59,620 nt of DNA from contig NZ_JACAKB010000023.1 of assembly GCF_030326305.1 (NCBI RefSeq), forward strand, positions 1 through 59,620, given 5' to 3'. The position numbers and the translations under genes are program-made. The notes below the pieces were generated by a model. That model had not been told where the DNA came from, did no database searches, and saw only the letters and a program-made list of their open reading frames with translations. The stretch is from Myroides odoratimimus. GTDB taxonomy: Bacteria > Bacteroidota > Bacteroidia > Flavobacteriales > Flavobacteriaceae. The first letter of the stretch is position 1; every line of letters starts with the position of its first letter. Of this stretch, positions 1-6,796 are shown one piece after another.

Positions 1-76
1 AAGATTATTACTCTCTAAAAATGGACACAACCCTTTAAATATCAATTGCTTTAGTTTTTTGTCGTGTACTTAGAAA
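1..76 (+). mobile_element. 3' end of an IS4-family insertion sequence (partial)
   Basis: The first 76 bases align, with a few substitutions and single-base indels, to the reverse complement of 59381-59456, the 3' end of the IS4-type transposase copy at the right end of the window. In frame from base 2, the codons read RLLLSK and match RLFLSK of that copy; a one-base difference then lets this copy read on to TAG at 71-73. The shared sequence stops at the TTAGAAA ending at 76, which probably marks the terminal inverted repeat. Only the tail of the element is present. Confidence 0.75.
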
Positions 77-98
77 TTAATTACATAACTTTGAACTT

Positions 99-487
99 AT
101 GAAATACAAGAAATGGAGCTTATCTGAGAAGCTATCAATTTTACAAGAAGCAGAAGAAAATGGGGCAATAGAAACTTGTCGTAAACACAGTTTAAGTACA
201 GGTACTTTCTACTCATGGAAGAAGAAATTCGATTCTCAAGGAGAATCAGGATTAAGACCTGCTGTTTCTGACAAATCAAAAGAACTTAAAAAGCAGAGCA
301 AGAGAATAAGATTCTTCGTAAACTGCTAAGTGATAAAGAAATAGAAATAGAATTAGAAGTTCAACGTGAACTGCTAAAAAAAGTTTGGGACATCCGATCC
401 AAAAAAGATCTGGTAGATTACTTTTATAGTAAATATCAAAAAAGCATACTTATTAGATGGTCTTTGGATTTAAACTTCTTTACGTAA
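99..487 (+). pseudogene. Broken IS3-type transposase orfA (HTH protein)
   Basis: The start MKYKKWSLSEKLSIL, followed by GAIETCRKHSLSTGTFYSWKKK, is a helix-turn-helix DNA-binding domain typical of IS3-family OrfA. The first frame stops at 329. The sequence continues in the -1 frame from about 293 (AEQENKILRKLL, a leucine-zipper-like stretch, then VQRELLKK) and stays open to 487. A third frame around 378-420 reads KKFGTSDPKKI, the usual end of this OrfA group, so at least two indels have scrambled it. No orfB follows. The 3' end overlaps an inverted IS4 scrap, so the last codons are foreign. Confidence 0.75.
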
Positions 488-594
488 TAATCAGAGTTGG
501 CTTTGACTACTGTTGATTTGATAATCTCTGTATTTATTAAAGAAATCAGCTGTCCGAATACGGATTTACTAGAAAAATATGTACTTTTACTCAT
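441..594 (-). pseudogene. N-terminal scrap of an IS4-family transposase
   Basis: On the minus strand from ATG at 594 the codons read MSKSTYFSSKSVFGQLISL, then NTEIIKSTVVKANSDYYVKK and FKSKDHLISMLF. This is the N-terminal domain common to Bacteroidota IS4 transposases (DUF4372-like). It ends at a TGA just after SMLF, near 441, where the IS3 orfA remnant begins on the other strand. About 50 of the roughly 380 residues expected remain. It may be the same element type as the copies at the two window ends, but the shared part is too short to prove this. Confidence 0.65.
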
Positions 595-635
595 CGTGTT
601 TATTGTTTGCAAGACTAAACTACGATAACTTTTTA

Positions 636-661
636 GAAGCCAGCATGCTGGCTTCTTTTTT
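636..661 (+). terminator. Rho-independent terminator hairpin
   Basis: Perfect 20-base palindrome GAAGCCAGCATGCTGGCTTC (636-655) followed by six T residues. It reads as a terminator on the plus strand. No intact plus-strand gene lies directly upstream, so it is probably left over from the gene once present here. Confidence 0.75.
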
Positions 662-746
662 ACAACATATTTTTACCGGACAACAATGTTTTCTAAATAC
701 TATCTTCAATTAAATTAGTTTTTAAAATTAGACTCTGTATCTAAAA

Positions 747-1478
747 TTATTTGTATTTTTCCTTAAGAACTACATCATAATCACCATCTAATAATTCCTT
801 ACTTCTTTCCCATTTAATAGGTACTATATTACTTTTAATTTCCCCTATATAAAGTTTATATGTAAGCCCTTCCCAATTTAAATCATTATAATAACTCTCT
901 AATTGTTTTCCTTTTACCATTATCTTTAAATTATTAACCTCATCCTCAATTACCTTATAAGTATATTGTAAATATTCTAGAGAAGAAATATTATTTAAAG
1001 TATGAATATCACATATATGAAAATAATTTTTAACAAACTGAACAGGAACTGTCAATCTAGCATAAGCTTTGGGTGCTAAAAAAACAAAGTCAATATTGAC
1101 TGAATTTATTTCATCCTTTAATATTGCATTGCTAATATTTGTCTGTTTTGTAAAACAGTGAATCAACTCCATAGTAACCATCTCACATGATTGCAAATTC
1201 TTATCTAAAAAATTTTCTTTAATTGAAAATTTCCCCATCGTAAGTGTTTTCTCTCCGTGTTTAAGAAAACTATTGTTCCAAATAAATCGATCTATAGATG
1301 TATCTATTGGAAAGTAATATGCTGTATCACTATTATTATAAAACTCAACTGTGATTAAGCTATTATTAGTAATAGTATCTTTTAATATACTTAACTCTAT
1401 AGCTCCTTCATTTTTTTTTTGTGAGTATCCCGTAAAAATAGTAAACACAGTGATTACTAAAATAAACATTTTATTCAT
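747..1478 (-). CDS. Secreted protein of unknown function, possible immunity partner
   Basis: 243 residues if translation starts at MNKMFILVITVF; a GGAG box lies about 9 bases upstream, so I prefer this to a start nine codons earlier. The first 19 residues form a signal peptide ending near GYSQ. The mature part is rich in beta-strand patterns (VEFYNNSDTAYYF, ARLTVPVQF) and resembles small Ig-like exported proteins, but I recognise no named family. Its ATG lies one base after the stop of a degraded ORF carrying a HEFSHVID metalloprotease motif (1480-1722), so the two were probably co-transcribed. A toxin-immunity relationship is inference from that arrangement only. Confidence 0.7.
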   Translation of the reverse strand: MNKMFILVITVFTIFTGYSQKKNEGAIELSILKDTITNNSLITVEFYNNSDTAYYFPIDTSIDRFIWNNSFLKHGEKTLTMGKFSIKENFLDKNLQSCEMVTMELIHCFTKQTNISNAILKDEINSVNIDFVFLAPKAYARLTVPVQFVKNYFHICDIHTLNNISSLEYLQYTYKVIEDEVNNLKIMVKGKQLESYYNDLNWEGLTYKLYIGEIKSNIVPIKWERSKELLDGDYDVVLKEKYK

Positions 1479-1479
1479 T

Positions 1480-1722
1480 TTAAAAACTCCAATTATTATC
1501 ATCAAACTGTTTTTTAAAATTTAAATAAGTGGTATTATAATTTATAATACCTCCCCATATTTGCTCCAATTCATAAGCTTTTACTTCAGTAATAGCTTAT
1601 GAAGCCTCTTTTCCATAAGCATTAAACCACTTTTGTCTAGCTCCTGATACAATATCTATTACATGACTAAATTCATGTAATATAGTTAAAGCGGTCTGTC
1701 TATAAGTATGTCTTGAAAGGTT
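1480..1722 (-). pseudogene. Remnant of a metallopeptidase-like (toxin-type) C-terminus
   Basis: Reading the minus strand in the frame that ends with TAA at 1482-1480 gives TALTILHEFSHVIDIVSG, then KWFNAYGKEAS, an in-frame TAA (1599-1597), then AITEVKAYELEQIWGG to the end. HEFSHVID at 1654-1677 is a zinc-type HExxH-like motif, with F replacing one spacer position. An upstream stop at 1725-1723 closes the frame, and a neighbouring frame reads TPMNKTFQDIL, suggesting a frameshift. Such C-terminal metallopeptidase domains occur in polymorphic toxins (RHS and similar). It is clearly non-functional as it stands. Confidence 0.6.
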
Positions 1723-1791
1723 TTATTCATAGGTGTATAATGACTTTATATTTGATTTTTTTTATACATGTAAATCTAGTTTATTTCTATC

Positions 1792-2175
1792 TTAAATCTT
1801 TCTCCATTTATCAGGGAAATAAGGTGTCTTAAAATAAATATGTGCTAGATTTCTAAGAAAAGGATACCCTGCATTATCTGTGCGATAATCATAACTGAAT
1901 TCCTCTATTCTACTTTGATAATCAGTTTTAAAATCCTCAAAACTCATTTCCTTATTTAGTTGTAAAAACAAACTGATATCTCTTTGATAACCATCATTAA
2001 ATCTTGGATTAGAAAACAATTGCTCCTCAAGATCATCTTCTTTGTTTTCTATTAAATGTTTTGAAGTAGAGTTTATACCATGATGAGGAACAAAAACACC
2101 TAAGTTAATTTCATTATCAATTGCAAATTTTCGAATATCATTAAAATCTTCTTCTAAATTTAAAACAATAGCGTC
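1792..2175 (-). pseudogene. 5'-truncated gene of unknown function
   Basis: Open on the minus strand from 2175 to the stop at 1792 (about 127 codons). It begins AIVLNLEEDFNDIRKFA and ends PYFPDKWRKI. There is no ATG at its head; the frame runs into a TAG at 2178-2176, exactly where the IS4-type sequence begins. The gene was therefore cut by the insertion. The mostly charged, cytoplasmic-looking protein has no domain I can name. Next to a toxin-like remnant it could have been an immunity protein, but nothing in its sequence proves this. Confidence 0.6.
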
Positions 2176-2264
2176 CTAAACGTTTAAAAGAAGGTACAAA
2201 AAAAGAGAGTAAATTAAGGATCTCAAATTATCTTTGAGTTGGACACCCAAAAAACACTCTCTCG

Positions 2265-2892
2265 ATGGTAAATATAACATTGTTTTCTCAAATAATAGCA
2301 AAACTTGATCGCTCAAAATTCAAGAAGCTTGTAAAAGATAAGCAGACTGATAAATACAATAAAGGCTTTGATAGTTGGAGTCATTTAGTATCTATGCTAT
2401 TTTGCCATTTTGCCCGTAGTAAATCTGTTCGAGACATTAGTAATGGGCTTCGCTGAGCTACTGGAAATCTAAATCATCTTGGTATAGATAAGGCCCCATC
2501 TAAATCATCAGTAAGTTATCAGAATAAAAACAGAACTCATGAGCTGTTTAAAGAGTATTATTTTACGTTACTACAAAGTTTAGGACAGCATCCTAAGTTT
2601 AAGCAGATAAAGTTCCGTATCAAGTCCAAAATCTTACTTTTTGACTCTACCACAATATCTCTATGCTTGAGTATTTTCGATTGGGCAAAATACAAGACCA
2701 ACAAAGGAGCTGTTAAAATGCATACACTACTTGATTTTGATGGTAACTTACCTGCTTACATCAACATAACAGATGGTAAAATAGCGGATAATAAAGGCGC
2801 TTACGACATTCCTTTACTCAAGGGCAGCGTTATAGTAGCCGATTGTTTTTACAACGATTTTAGCCTGTTAAACATTTGGGACAGCAAACTCT
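2265..2892 (+). pseudogene. IS4-family transposase, broken
   Basis: Starts MVNITLFSQIIAKLDRSKF, followed by DSWSHLVSMLFCHFARSKSVRDIS, the IS4 N-terminal domain. A TGA at 2454-2456 replaces a sense codon within the expected LRSATGNLNHLGI. The catalytic region continues in the same frame with FDSTTI (first Asp) and VIVADCFYNDFSLL (second Asp). After IWDSKL it is interrupted at 2892 by the ISAon1-type element. No recognisable C-terminal part with the catalytic Glu is seen beyond 4301, so the 3' half was lost. The element's left end is probably near 2178. Confidence 0.85.
2885..2892. repeat. Left target-site duplication CAAACTCT
   Basis: CAAACTCT directly precedes the left inverted repeat of the ISAon1-type element and recurs at 4294-4301 directly after the right one. 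Eight bases is the duplication size known for ISL3-type elements. Confidence 0.85.
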
Positions 2893-2915
2893 GGATCAAC
2901 GTTAAAAGTTGGGGA
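2893..2915 (+). repeat. Left terminal inverted repeat of the ISAon1-type element
   Basis: Begins GGATCA and ends AAAAGTTGGGGA. The inner 12 bases are perfectly repeated in inverse orientation at 4271-4282, and the outer GGATCA at 4288-4293. Confidence 0.85.
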
Positions 2916-2943
2916 GGAAAGTGTAAAATAATATCTTTGTGCT

Positions 2944-3297
2944 ATGATGGATAGCCAAGAAATACTAAAACTAATCTTACCTACTTACTTAGTAGAACAC
3001 TTCAATATTACTAAAGTAGAAGAATTAGAGACCAAACTACATATCTACTTTGAAGAGAAGAATGATTACGGAAATCAGAGCCCTGAAAGACAGCTTATTT
3101 CTAAAGGTTTCCATAGTATGATTACTATTGAAGACTTCCCGTTACGAGGTAAATCAGTTAAACTACACGTACAACGTCGTCGTTGGACAGATAAACAAAC
3201 AGGAGAAATTATATCACGTGATTGGAATATCATCGCAGAAGGAACACGAATGACTACAGAGTTCTCGGAGTTCTTAAAAAAAATTGGCCGATACTAA
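2944..3297 (+). CDS. ISAon1-type transposase N-terminal protein
   Basis: 117 residues starting MMDSQEILKLILPTYLVEHF. The middle carries RQLISKGFHSMITIEDFPLRG, then VQRRRWTDKQTGEIISRDW, the N-terminal region that in ISL3 transposases would hold the zinc-binding and HTH part; the usual cysteines are absent, as is normal for the ISAon1 group. Translation ends TEFSEFLKKIGRY. Its end overlaps the next ORF by 14 bases at a run of eight A residues (3276-3283), and the two parts together make one full-length transposase. Expression as a fusion by slippage or frameshifting is plausible; see the next entry. Confidence 0.85.
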   Translation: MMDSQEILKLILPTYLVEHFNITKVEELETKLHIYFEEKNDYGNQSPERQLISKGFHSMITIEDFPLRGKSVKLHVQRRRWTDKQTGEIISRDWNIIAEGTRMTTEFSEFLKKIGRY

Positions 3298-4270
3298 AGT
3301 ACTTAGCTGTAAGGCTATTGGTGAATTATTTGGGGTTAAAGGAGAGAAGTTTCAACGCCAATACAAACATAAAACTAGTGGTTTCAAACAATGGGATCAA
3401 CAAGAACATGCACAAGACTGGCTACTCTACCCAGAAAATATAACTGAACAACTGTCCATAGATGAAGTATGTTTATCTATGGGAGAATTGTACACTATAC
3501 TGACTTCTAAAGCAGGTAAAGGTCAGAAAAAGACCATTGTAGCGATAGTTAAAGGAACAAAATCAGATACTATAATAAAGCATCTATCTAAACTACCTAA
3601 AAAACTTAGAGATAAAGTTACCGAGATTACTTTAGATATGGCAGGGGCTATGAAACAGATAGCTAAGAAGTGCTTCCCTAAAGCTGTGCAAGTAATTGAT
3701 CGTTTTCATGTACAAAAGCTTGTAAGTGAAGCTGTACAAGATATTAGAATAAAATATAGATGGGCTGAGCTTGACGCTGAGAACACTGCTGTTTTAAAGG
3801 CTAAGGAAGAAGGCATTATATATAATCCTGAAATACTTAGTAATGGAGATACTAAGAAGCAACTTTTAGTTCGCTCACGTTCTCTACTTTATAAAAACCA
3901 AATTAATTGGACATCTGACCAACAAGAAAGAGCTAAGATACTATTTGAATTATACCCAGAGATTAAACAAGCCTATCTACTTGCTAATAACCTTAGACAG
4001 ATATATAATCTACAAATAGATAAAGAAATAGCTATGACTAAGCTTGCTCATTGGTTTAATGATATTGAAAAAGCTTCACTCAAACACTTTAGTACTGTTT
4101 TAAAGACGTTTAATGTACACTATAACGAAATTATCAATTACTTTATTAATAGAAGTACAAATGCTTCTGCGGAATCATTTAATGCCAAAATTAAATACTT
4201 CCGTATGATGTATAGAGGTGTTAGGGATAAGAAGTTTTTTCTTTTTAGATTAACTAGACTTTTTGCCTAG
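3284..4270 (+). CDS. ISAon1-type transposase, catalytic part (DDE)
   Basis: 328 residues; no ATG is available at the head and the first possible start is TTG directly after A8. The protein has the ISL3 DDE layout: SIDEVCLSMG (first Asp), ITLDMAGAMKQIAKKCFPKAVQVIDRFHVQKL (second Asp, followed by the conserved FHV), and a C-terminal STNASAESFNAKIKYFRMMYRG that supplies the catalytic Glu. It lies in the +1 frame relative to the upstream ORF. A single +1 shift, or RNA-polymerase slippage in the A8 run, would create a continuous protein of about 445 residues. The reading frame is undamaged. Confidence 0.88.
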   Translation: MADTKVLSCKAIGELFGVKGEKFQRQYKHKTSGFKQWDQQEHAQDWLLYPENITEQLSIDEVCLSMGELYTILTSKAGKGQKKTIVAIVKGTKSDTIIKHLSKLPKKLRDKVTEITLDMAGAMKQIAKKCFPKAVQVIDRFHVQKLVSEAVQDIRIKYRWAELDAENTAVLKAKEEGIIYNPEILSNGDTKKQLLVRSRSLLYKNQINWTSDQQERAKILFELYPEIKQAYLLANNLRQIYNLQIDKEIAMTKLAHWFNDIEKASLKHFSTVLKTFNVHYNEIINYFINRSTNASAESFNAKIKYFRMMYRGVRDKKFFLFRLTRLFA

Positions 4271-4293
4271 TCCCCAACTTTTGTCACTGATCC
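4271..4293 (-). repeat. Right terminal inverted repeat of the ISAon1-type element
   Basis: TCCCCAACTTTT followed by an imperfect spacer and TGATCC; the reverse complement of the left repeat at 19 of 23 positions. Confidence 0.85.
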
Positions 4294-4301
4294 CAAACTC
4301 T
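4294..4301. repeat. Right target-site duplication CAAACTCT
   Basis: Second copy of the 8-base duplication flanking the ISAon1-type element; the first is at 2885-2892. Confidence 0.85.
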
Positions 4302-4368
4302 ATGCATAAACACAACTTTTAGGATTGATCCTATATTATGGGTTATTTTGTAATGTTTAAAAACAAAA

Positions 4369-4399
4369 AAATCCGTAAATAATTGATATTTACGGATTT
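4369..4399 (-). terminator. Terminator of the tRNA operon
   Basis: Inverted repeat AAATCCGTAAATA / TATTTACGGATTT with a five-base loop. On the minus strand it is followed by a run of T residues. It lies 25 bases beyond the last tRNA-Pro gene. Confidence 0.85.
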
Positions 4400-4423
4400 A
4401 GACACAGAATAACTCTGTTCTAG

Positions 4424-4498
4424 TCGGGGTGGCAGGATTCGAACCTGCGACCTCCTGCTCCCAAAGCAGGCGCGATGACCGGGCTACGCTACACCCCG
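4424..4498 (-). tRNA. tRNA-Pro (anticodon TGG), copy 2
   Basis: On the minus strand the 75-base sequence starts CGGGGTG and ends CACCCCGA, giving a seven-pair acceptor stem. The anticodon loop TTTGGGA, closed by CCTGC/GCAGG, gives anticodon TGG. The T-loop is GGTTCGAATCC. CCA is not encoded. Identical to the copy at 4537-4611, from which it is separated by 38 bases. Confidence 0.95.
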
Positions 4499-4536
4499 AT
4501 TTGGTCATCTAATATTTTTTAAACTAAGTTATTTCG

Positions 4537-4611
4537 TCGGGGTGGCAGGATTCGAACCTGCGACCTCCTGCTCCCAAAGCAGGCGCGATGACCGGGCTAC
4601 GCTACACCCCG
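4537..4611 (-). tRNA. tRNA-Pro (anticodon TGG), copy 1
   Basis: Identical in sequence to 4424-4498: acceptor stem CGGGGTG/CACCCCG, anticodon TGG in loop TTTGGGA, and a standard T-loop. It lies nine bases after tRNA-Ser on the minus strand, so all three tRNAs form one transcript. Confidence 0.95.
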
Positions 4612-4620
4612 AAAAACTTA

Positions 4621-4706
4621 GCGGAGAGACAGGGACTCGAACCCTGGCATCGGTTACCCGATGACAGATTAGCAATCTGCTCCGTTACCACTCCGGCACC
4701 TCTCCG
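4621..4706 (-). tRNA. tRNA-Ser (anticodon GCT)
   Basis: 86 bases on the minus strand, with acceptor stem CGGAGAG/CTCTCCG. The anticodon loop TTGCTAA, closed by CAGAT/ATCTG, gives anticodon GCT, which reads AGC/AGU. A long variable arm (CATCGGGTAACCGATG) is typical of tRNA-Ser. First gene of the tRNA operon. Confidence 0.95.
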
Positions 4707-4737
4707 TTGCTTAGATCATTACTTCTCTAATGCGGTG

Positions 4738-4769
4738 CAAACATACTACGAGTTTTTGAGTTCTGCAAA
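4738..4769 (-). promoter_or_regulatory. Promoter of the tRNA operon
   Basis: On the minus strand, TTTG (4769-4766), 20 bases, then TATGTTTG (4745-4738). This fits the Bacteroidota sigma-ABfr consensus TTTG-N19/20-TAnnTTTG and lies about 32 bases before tRNA-Ser. Confidence 0.85.
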
Positions 4770-5072
4770 TTTCGAGAAGATAAAAAAGCTAGTATTTCTA
4801 TCATTTTCTTCAACCAAAATCATATTTAATTATAAATGAGCAAAGTACTTTAAAATTATTTTTTTAATATTTTTAAATAAATAATCCGTTAGATCTCATC
4901 ATTCTTTAAAATAGAACTCTTTTCTAGTGTTCAACTATCTTTCCCCTTACCGACTCTCACCTTATAATCTTCATTTATCATAAATCTCGTAGTACTTCAT
5001 CAGACTAACAATAACGAATCTAAATAACCTCTAGACAATAAATAATCAAAATAAATCGTATATTTGTTATTA

Positions 5073-5226
5073 GAGTGTTCAGTTCACCACTACTATCTTT
5101 ATGATATTAGTAGTTAATACAGGACATCTAAGTATAGATCATATTTAATAGATATAAAAACTATACACGCTAACTAATTCAATTAATCATTTGAAGTCAG
5201 GTAAGTCTCTTATCTGACTTTTTTTG
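5073..5226 (+). ncRNA. Candidate small RNA (orphan promoter plus terminator)
   Basis: A -7-type element TATATTTG lies at 5059-5066, and a strong terminator hairpin at 5194-5226 is followed by a T run. Between them is no coding frame, but there is a hairpin ACTACTA (5089-5095) / TAGTAGT (5108-5114). The predicted RNA is about 150 bases long. There is no clear -33 element and I do not recognise any known RNA family, so this is inference. The rest of the gap around it (4770-5058 and 5227-5569) shows nothing else I can support. Confidence 0.35.
5194..5226 (+). terminator. Rho-independent terminator
   Basis: AAGTCAGGTAAG / CTTATCTGACTT stem (one G-T pair) with a short loop and a run of T residues on the plus strand. 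No protein gene lies upstream; it would end the candidate small RNA. Confidence 0.75.
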
Positions 5227-5569
5227 TTTTTACTCTAATACATCGGATATAAATTCTCTCATCTAGCTGTACATTAACACACCATCATCACACTGACATT
5301 TCATTCAGATATAAAATTCTCCTTGCCCTTAGGTTCTCTACTCGAGTTATCTTAAGTTTTCTCGTTAAGTATAGTATTGGCTTGTAGTTCTTGATTAAAT
5401 GAAAAATGTCTAACTTCGCTTACTAGGGAGCCACTTCGCTGGGAAATCGCCTACGGCTAAGGAACAGAAAACAAGGAACAGCGGTTTCACGACATCACGA
5501 AAAAACAAAAAGACAGTTTCCTTCTTGATTAAGGAATTACTACTTTTGTTATTTACTATTTTAAATGCC

Positions 5570-6178
5570 ATGGAGAATATAAAAGAACATTGGGAAGGTG
5601 TATATAAAACTAAAACACCAGATCAGGTAAGTTGGACACAAATAAAACCGATTAACTCACTTCGCCTAATAGAGAATAGTAATATCTCTAAAGACGCTAA
5701 GATTATCGATATCGGTGGTGGAGATAGTAATTTAGTTGACTACTTGCTAGAGAAGGGATATACGGATATCACAGTGTTAGACATTTCTGGAGAAGCACTA
5801 GAACGTGCTAAGAAGAGATTAGGTGATAAGGCTCATCAAGTGAAGTGGATAGAGAGTAATATCACTACCTTTACCCCTACTGAGCAATACGATGTGTGGC
5901 ATGACCGTGCTGTATTTCACTTTTTGACAGTTGAAGAAACACAAGCTTATACACAGTTAGTTGCCAAGTCAGTAAAAGAAAATCTTATTATCGCTACGTT
6001 CTCTAAACAAGGACCTCTCAAGTGTAGTGGATTAGAGATTATTCAATACAATACAGAAGATCTAAATGAGCTATTTAAAGATTATTTTACACTAAAGGAC
6101 AGCTTTTATGAAGATCATATTACGCCATTTGACACCAAGCAGAACTTTGTGTACTGCCATTTTAAAAAGAATAAATAA
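5570..6178 (+). CDS. Class I SAM-dependent methyltransferase
   Basis: 202 residues from MENIKEHWEGVYKTK; this ATG is preferred to an upstream TTG because the family usually begins with HWE-x-Y near residue 10. Motif I is IIDIGGGDSNLVDYLLEKGY (SAM binding), followed by VLDISGEALERAKKRLG (acidic ribose-binding Asp) and YDVWHDRAVFHFL. This HDRAVFHF signature places it with small Methyltransf_11/12-type enzymes; the substrate is unknown. It is followed after eight bases by a GNAT gene, suggesting one transcript that ends at the terminator at 6734. Confidence 0.88.
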   Translation: MENIKEHWEGVYKTKTPDQVSWTQIKPINSLRLIENSNISKDAKIIDIGGGDSNLVDYLLEKGYTDITVLDISGEALERAKKRLGDKAHQVKWIESNITTFTPTEQYDVWHDRAVFHFLTVEETQAYTQLVAKSVKENLIIATFSKQGPLKCSGLEIIQYNTEDLNELFKDYFTLKDSFYEDHITPFDTKQNFVYCHFKKNK

Positions 6179-6186
6179 TAACAAAT

Positions 6187-6720
6187 ATGGGATTTAGTAG
6201 AGATATCCAATTTTCTTCTGATAGACTATCTTACCTAGTAGTAAACGATAGCTTTAAAGAAGATATTTTTCGTGAGTTAACACCTACAGTAGCTAAGTTT
6301 TTACCTTTTATACCAACAGGTAAAATCGAAGACACACAGGGTTTTATTGATTATAGCTTGGGTGTATTAGACCAAGGTACTGATATCACTTTAGTAGCAG
6401 TAGATAAAGAGACAAAAGAGTTTATCGGATGTTGTGGTATACACGATGTAAATGAAGAGTCTATCTCTCTTGGTATCTGGTTAAAAGAATCTGCTTTTGG
6501 CAAAGGATATGGACAAGAACTTATCACTGCATTAGAAACTTATGTAAACGAAAACCTTACAGTGGACTATCTAATCTACAACGTAGAGAAGAATAACCAT
6601 GGAAGTATTAAGATAGCTGAGAAATTAGGTTATGTTTACCATAGTGATTTCGTGAGAAACATAAGTGAAGAGAAGATACTTAATATGCTTCAGTACCGCA
6701 AGGACAATAAAAAGAAGTAA
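6187..6720 (+). CDS. GNAT acetyltransferase, RimJ/RimL type
   Basis: 177 residues. The acetyl-CoA-binding motif is LGIWLKESAFGKGYGQELI, with the preceding strand FIGCCGIHDVNEESISLGIW and the C-terminal NHGSIKIAEKLGYVY. This is the Acetyltransf_3 pattern of ribosomal-protein-Ala acetylase relatives; its substrate cannot be read from the sequence. It is clearly paralogous to the C-terminal half of the next gene (shared ITLVAVDKETKEFIGCCG versus LVLVILDKETNEFIGSCG), suggesting a tandem duplication. Confidence 0.9.
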   Translation: MGFSRDIQFSSDRLSYLVVNDSFKEDIFRELTPTVAKFLPFIPTGKIEDTQGFIDYSLGVLDQGTDITLVAVDKETKEFIGCCGIHDVNEESISLGIWLKESAFGKGYGQELITALETYVNENLTVDYLIYNVEKNNHGSIKIAEKLGYVYHSDFVRNISEEKILNMLQYRKDNKKK

Positions 6721-6733
6721 TAAATAAGAAATT

Positions 6734-6772
6734 AAAAAGTTCAAAGAGCACAGTGTTTTTTGAACTTTTTTT
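6734..6772 (+). terminator. Rho-independent terminator
   Basis: AAAAAGTTCAAA / TTTGAACTTTTT stem followed by further T residues, directly after the GNAT gene ending at 6720. Confidence 0.8.
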
Positions 6773-6796
6773 CAATAATTGAATACAATATAGATT

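Larger units (their letters stand above)
2893..4293 (+). mobile_element. Complete ISAon1-type (ISL3-like) insertion sequence, 1401 bp
   Basis: The element is bounded by 23-base inverted repeats (2893-2915 and 4271-4293; 19 of 23 positions match) and by an 8-base direct repeat CAAACTCT. It contains two overlapping ORFs, 2944-3297 and 3284-4270, matching the two-ORF layout of ISAon1-type transposases in Bacteroidota. It sits inside the broken IS4 transposase and is therefore the younger insertion. Both ORFs are open and the ends are intact, so it may still be mobile. Confidence 0.88.

Noticed and set aside
99-329. Intact 76-residue HTH protein
   Set aside because: The protein similarity continues in another frame beyond 290, so this is the front part of a broken IS3-type orfA, not a complete gene.
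4588-4839. Open frame of 83 codons on the plus strand
   Set aside because: It runs antisense through the tRNA-Pro and tRNA-Ser genes; the apparent protein is an artefact.
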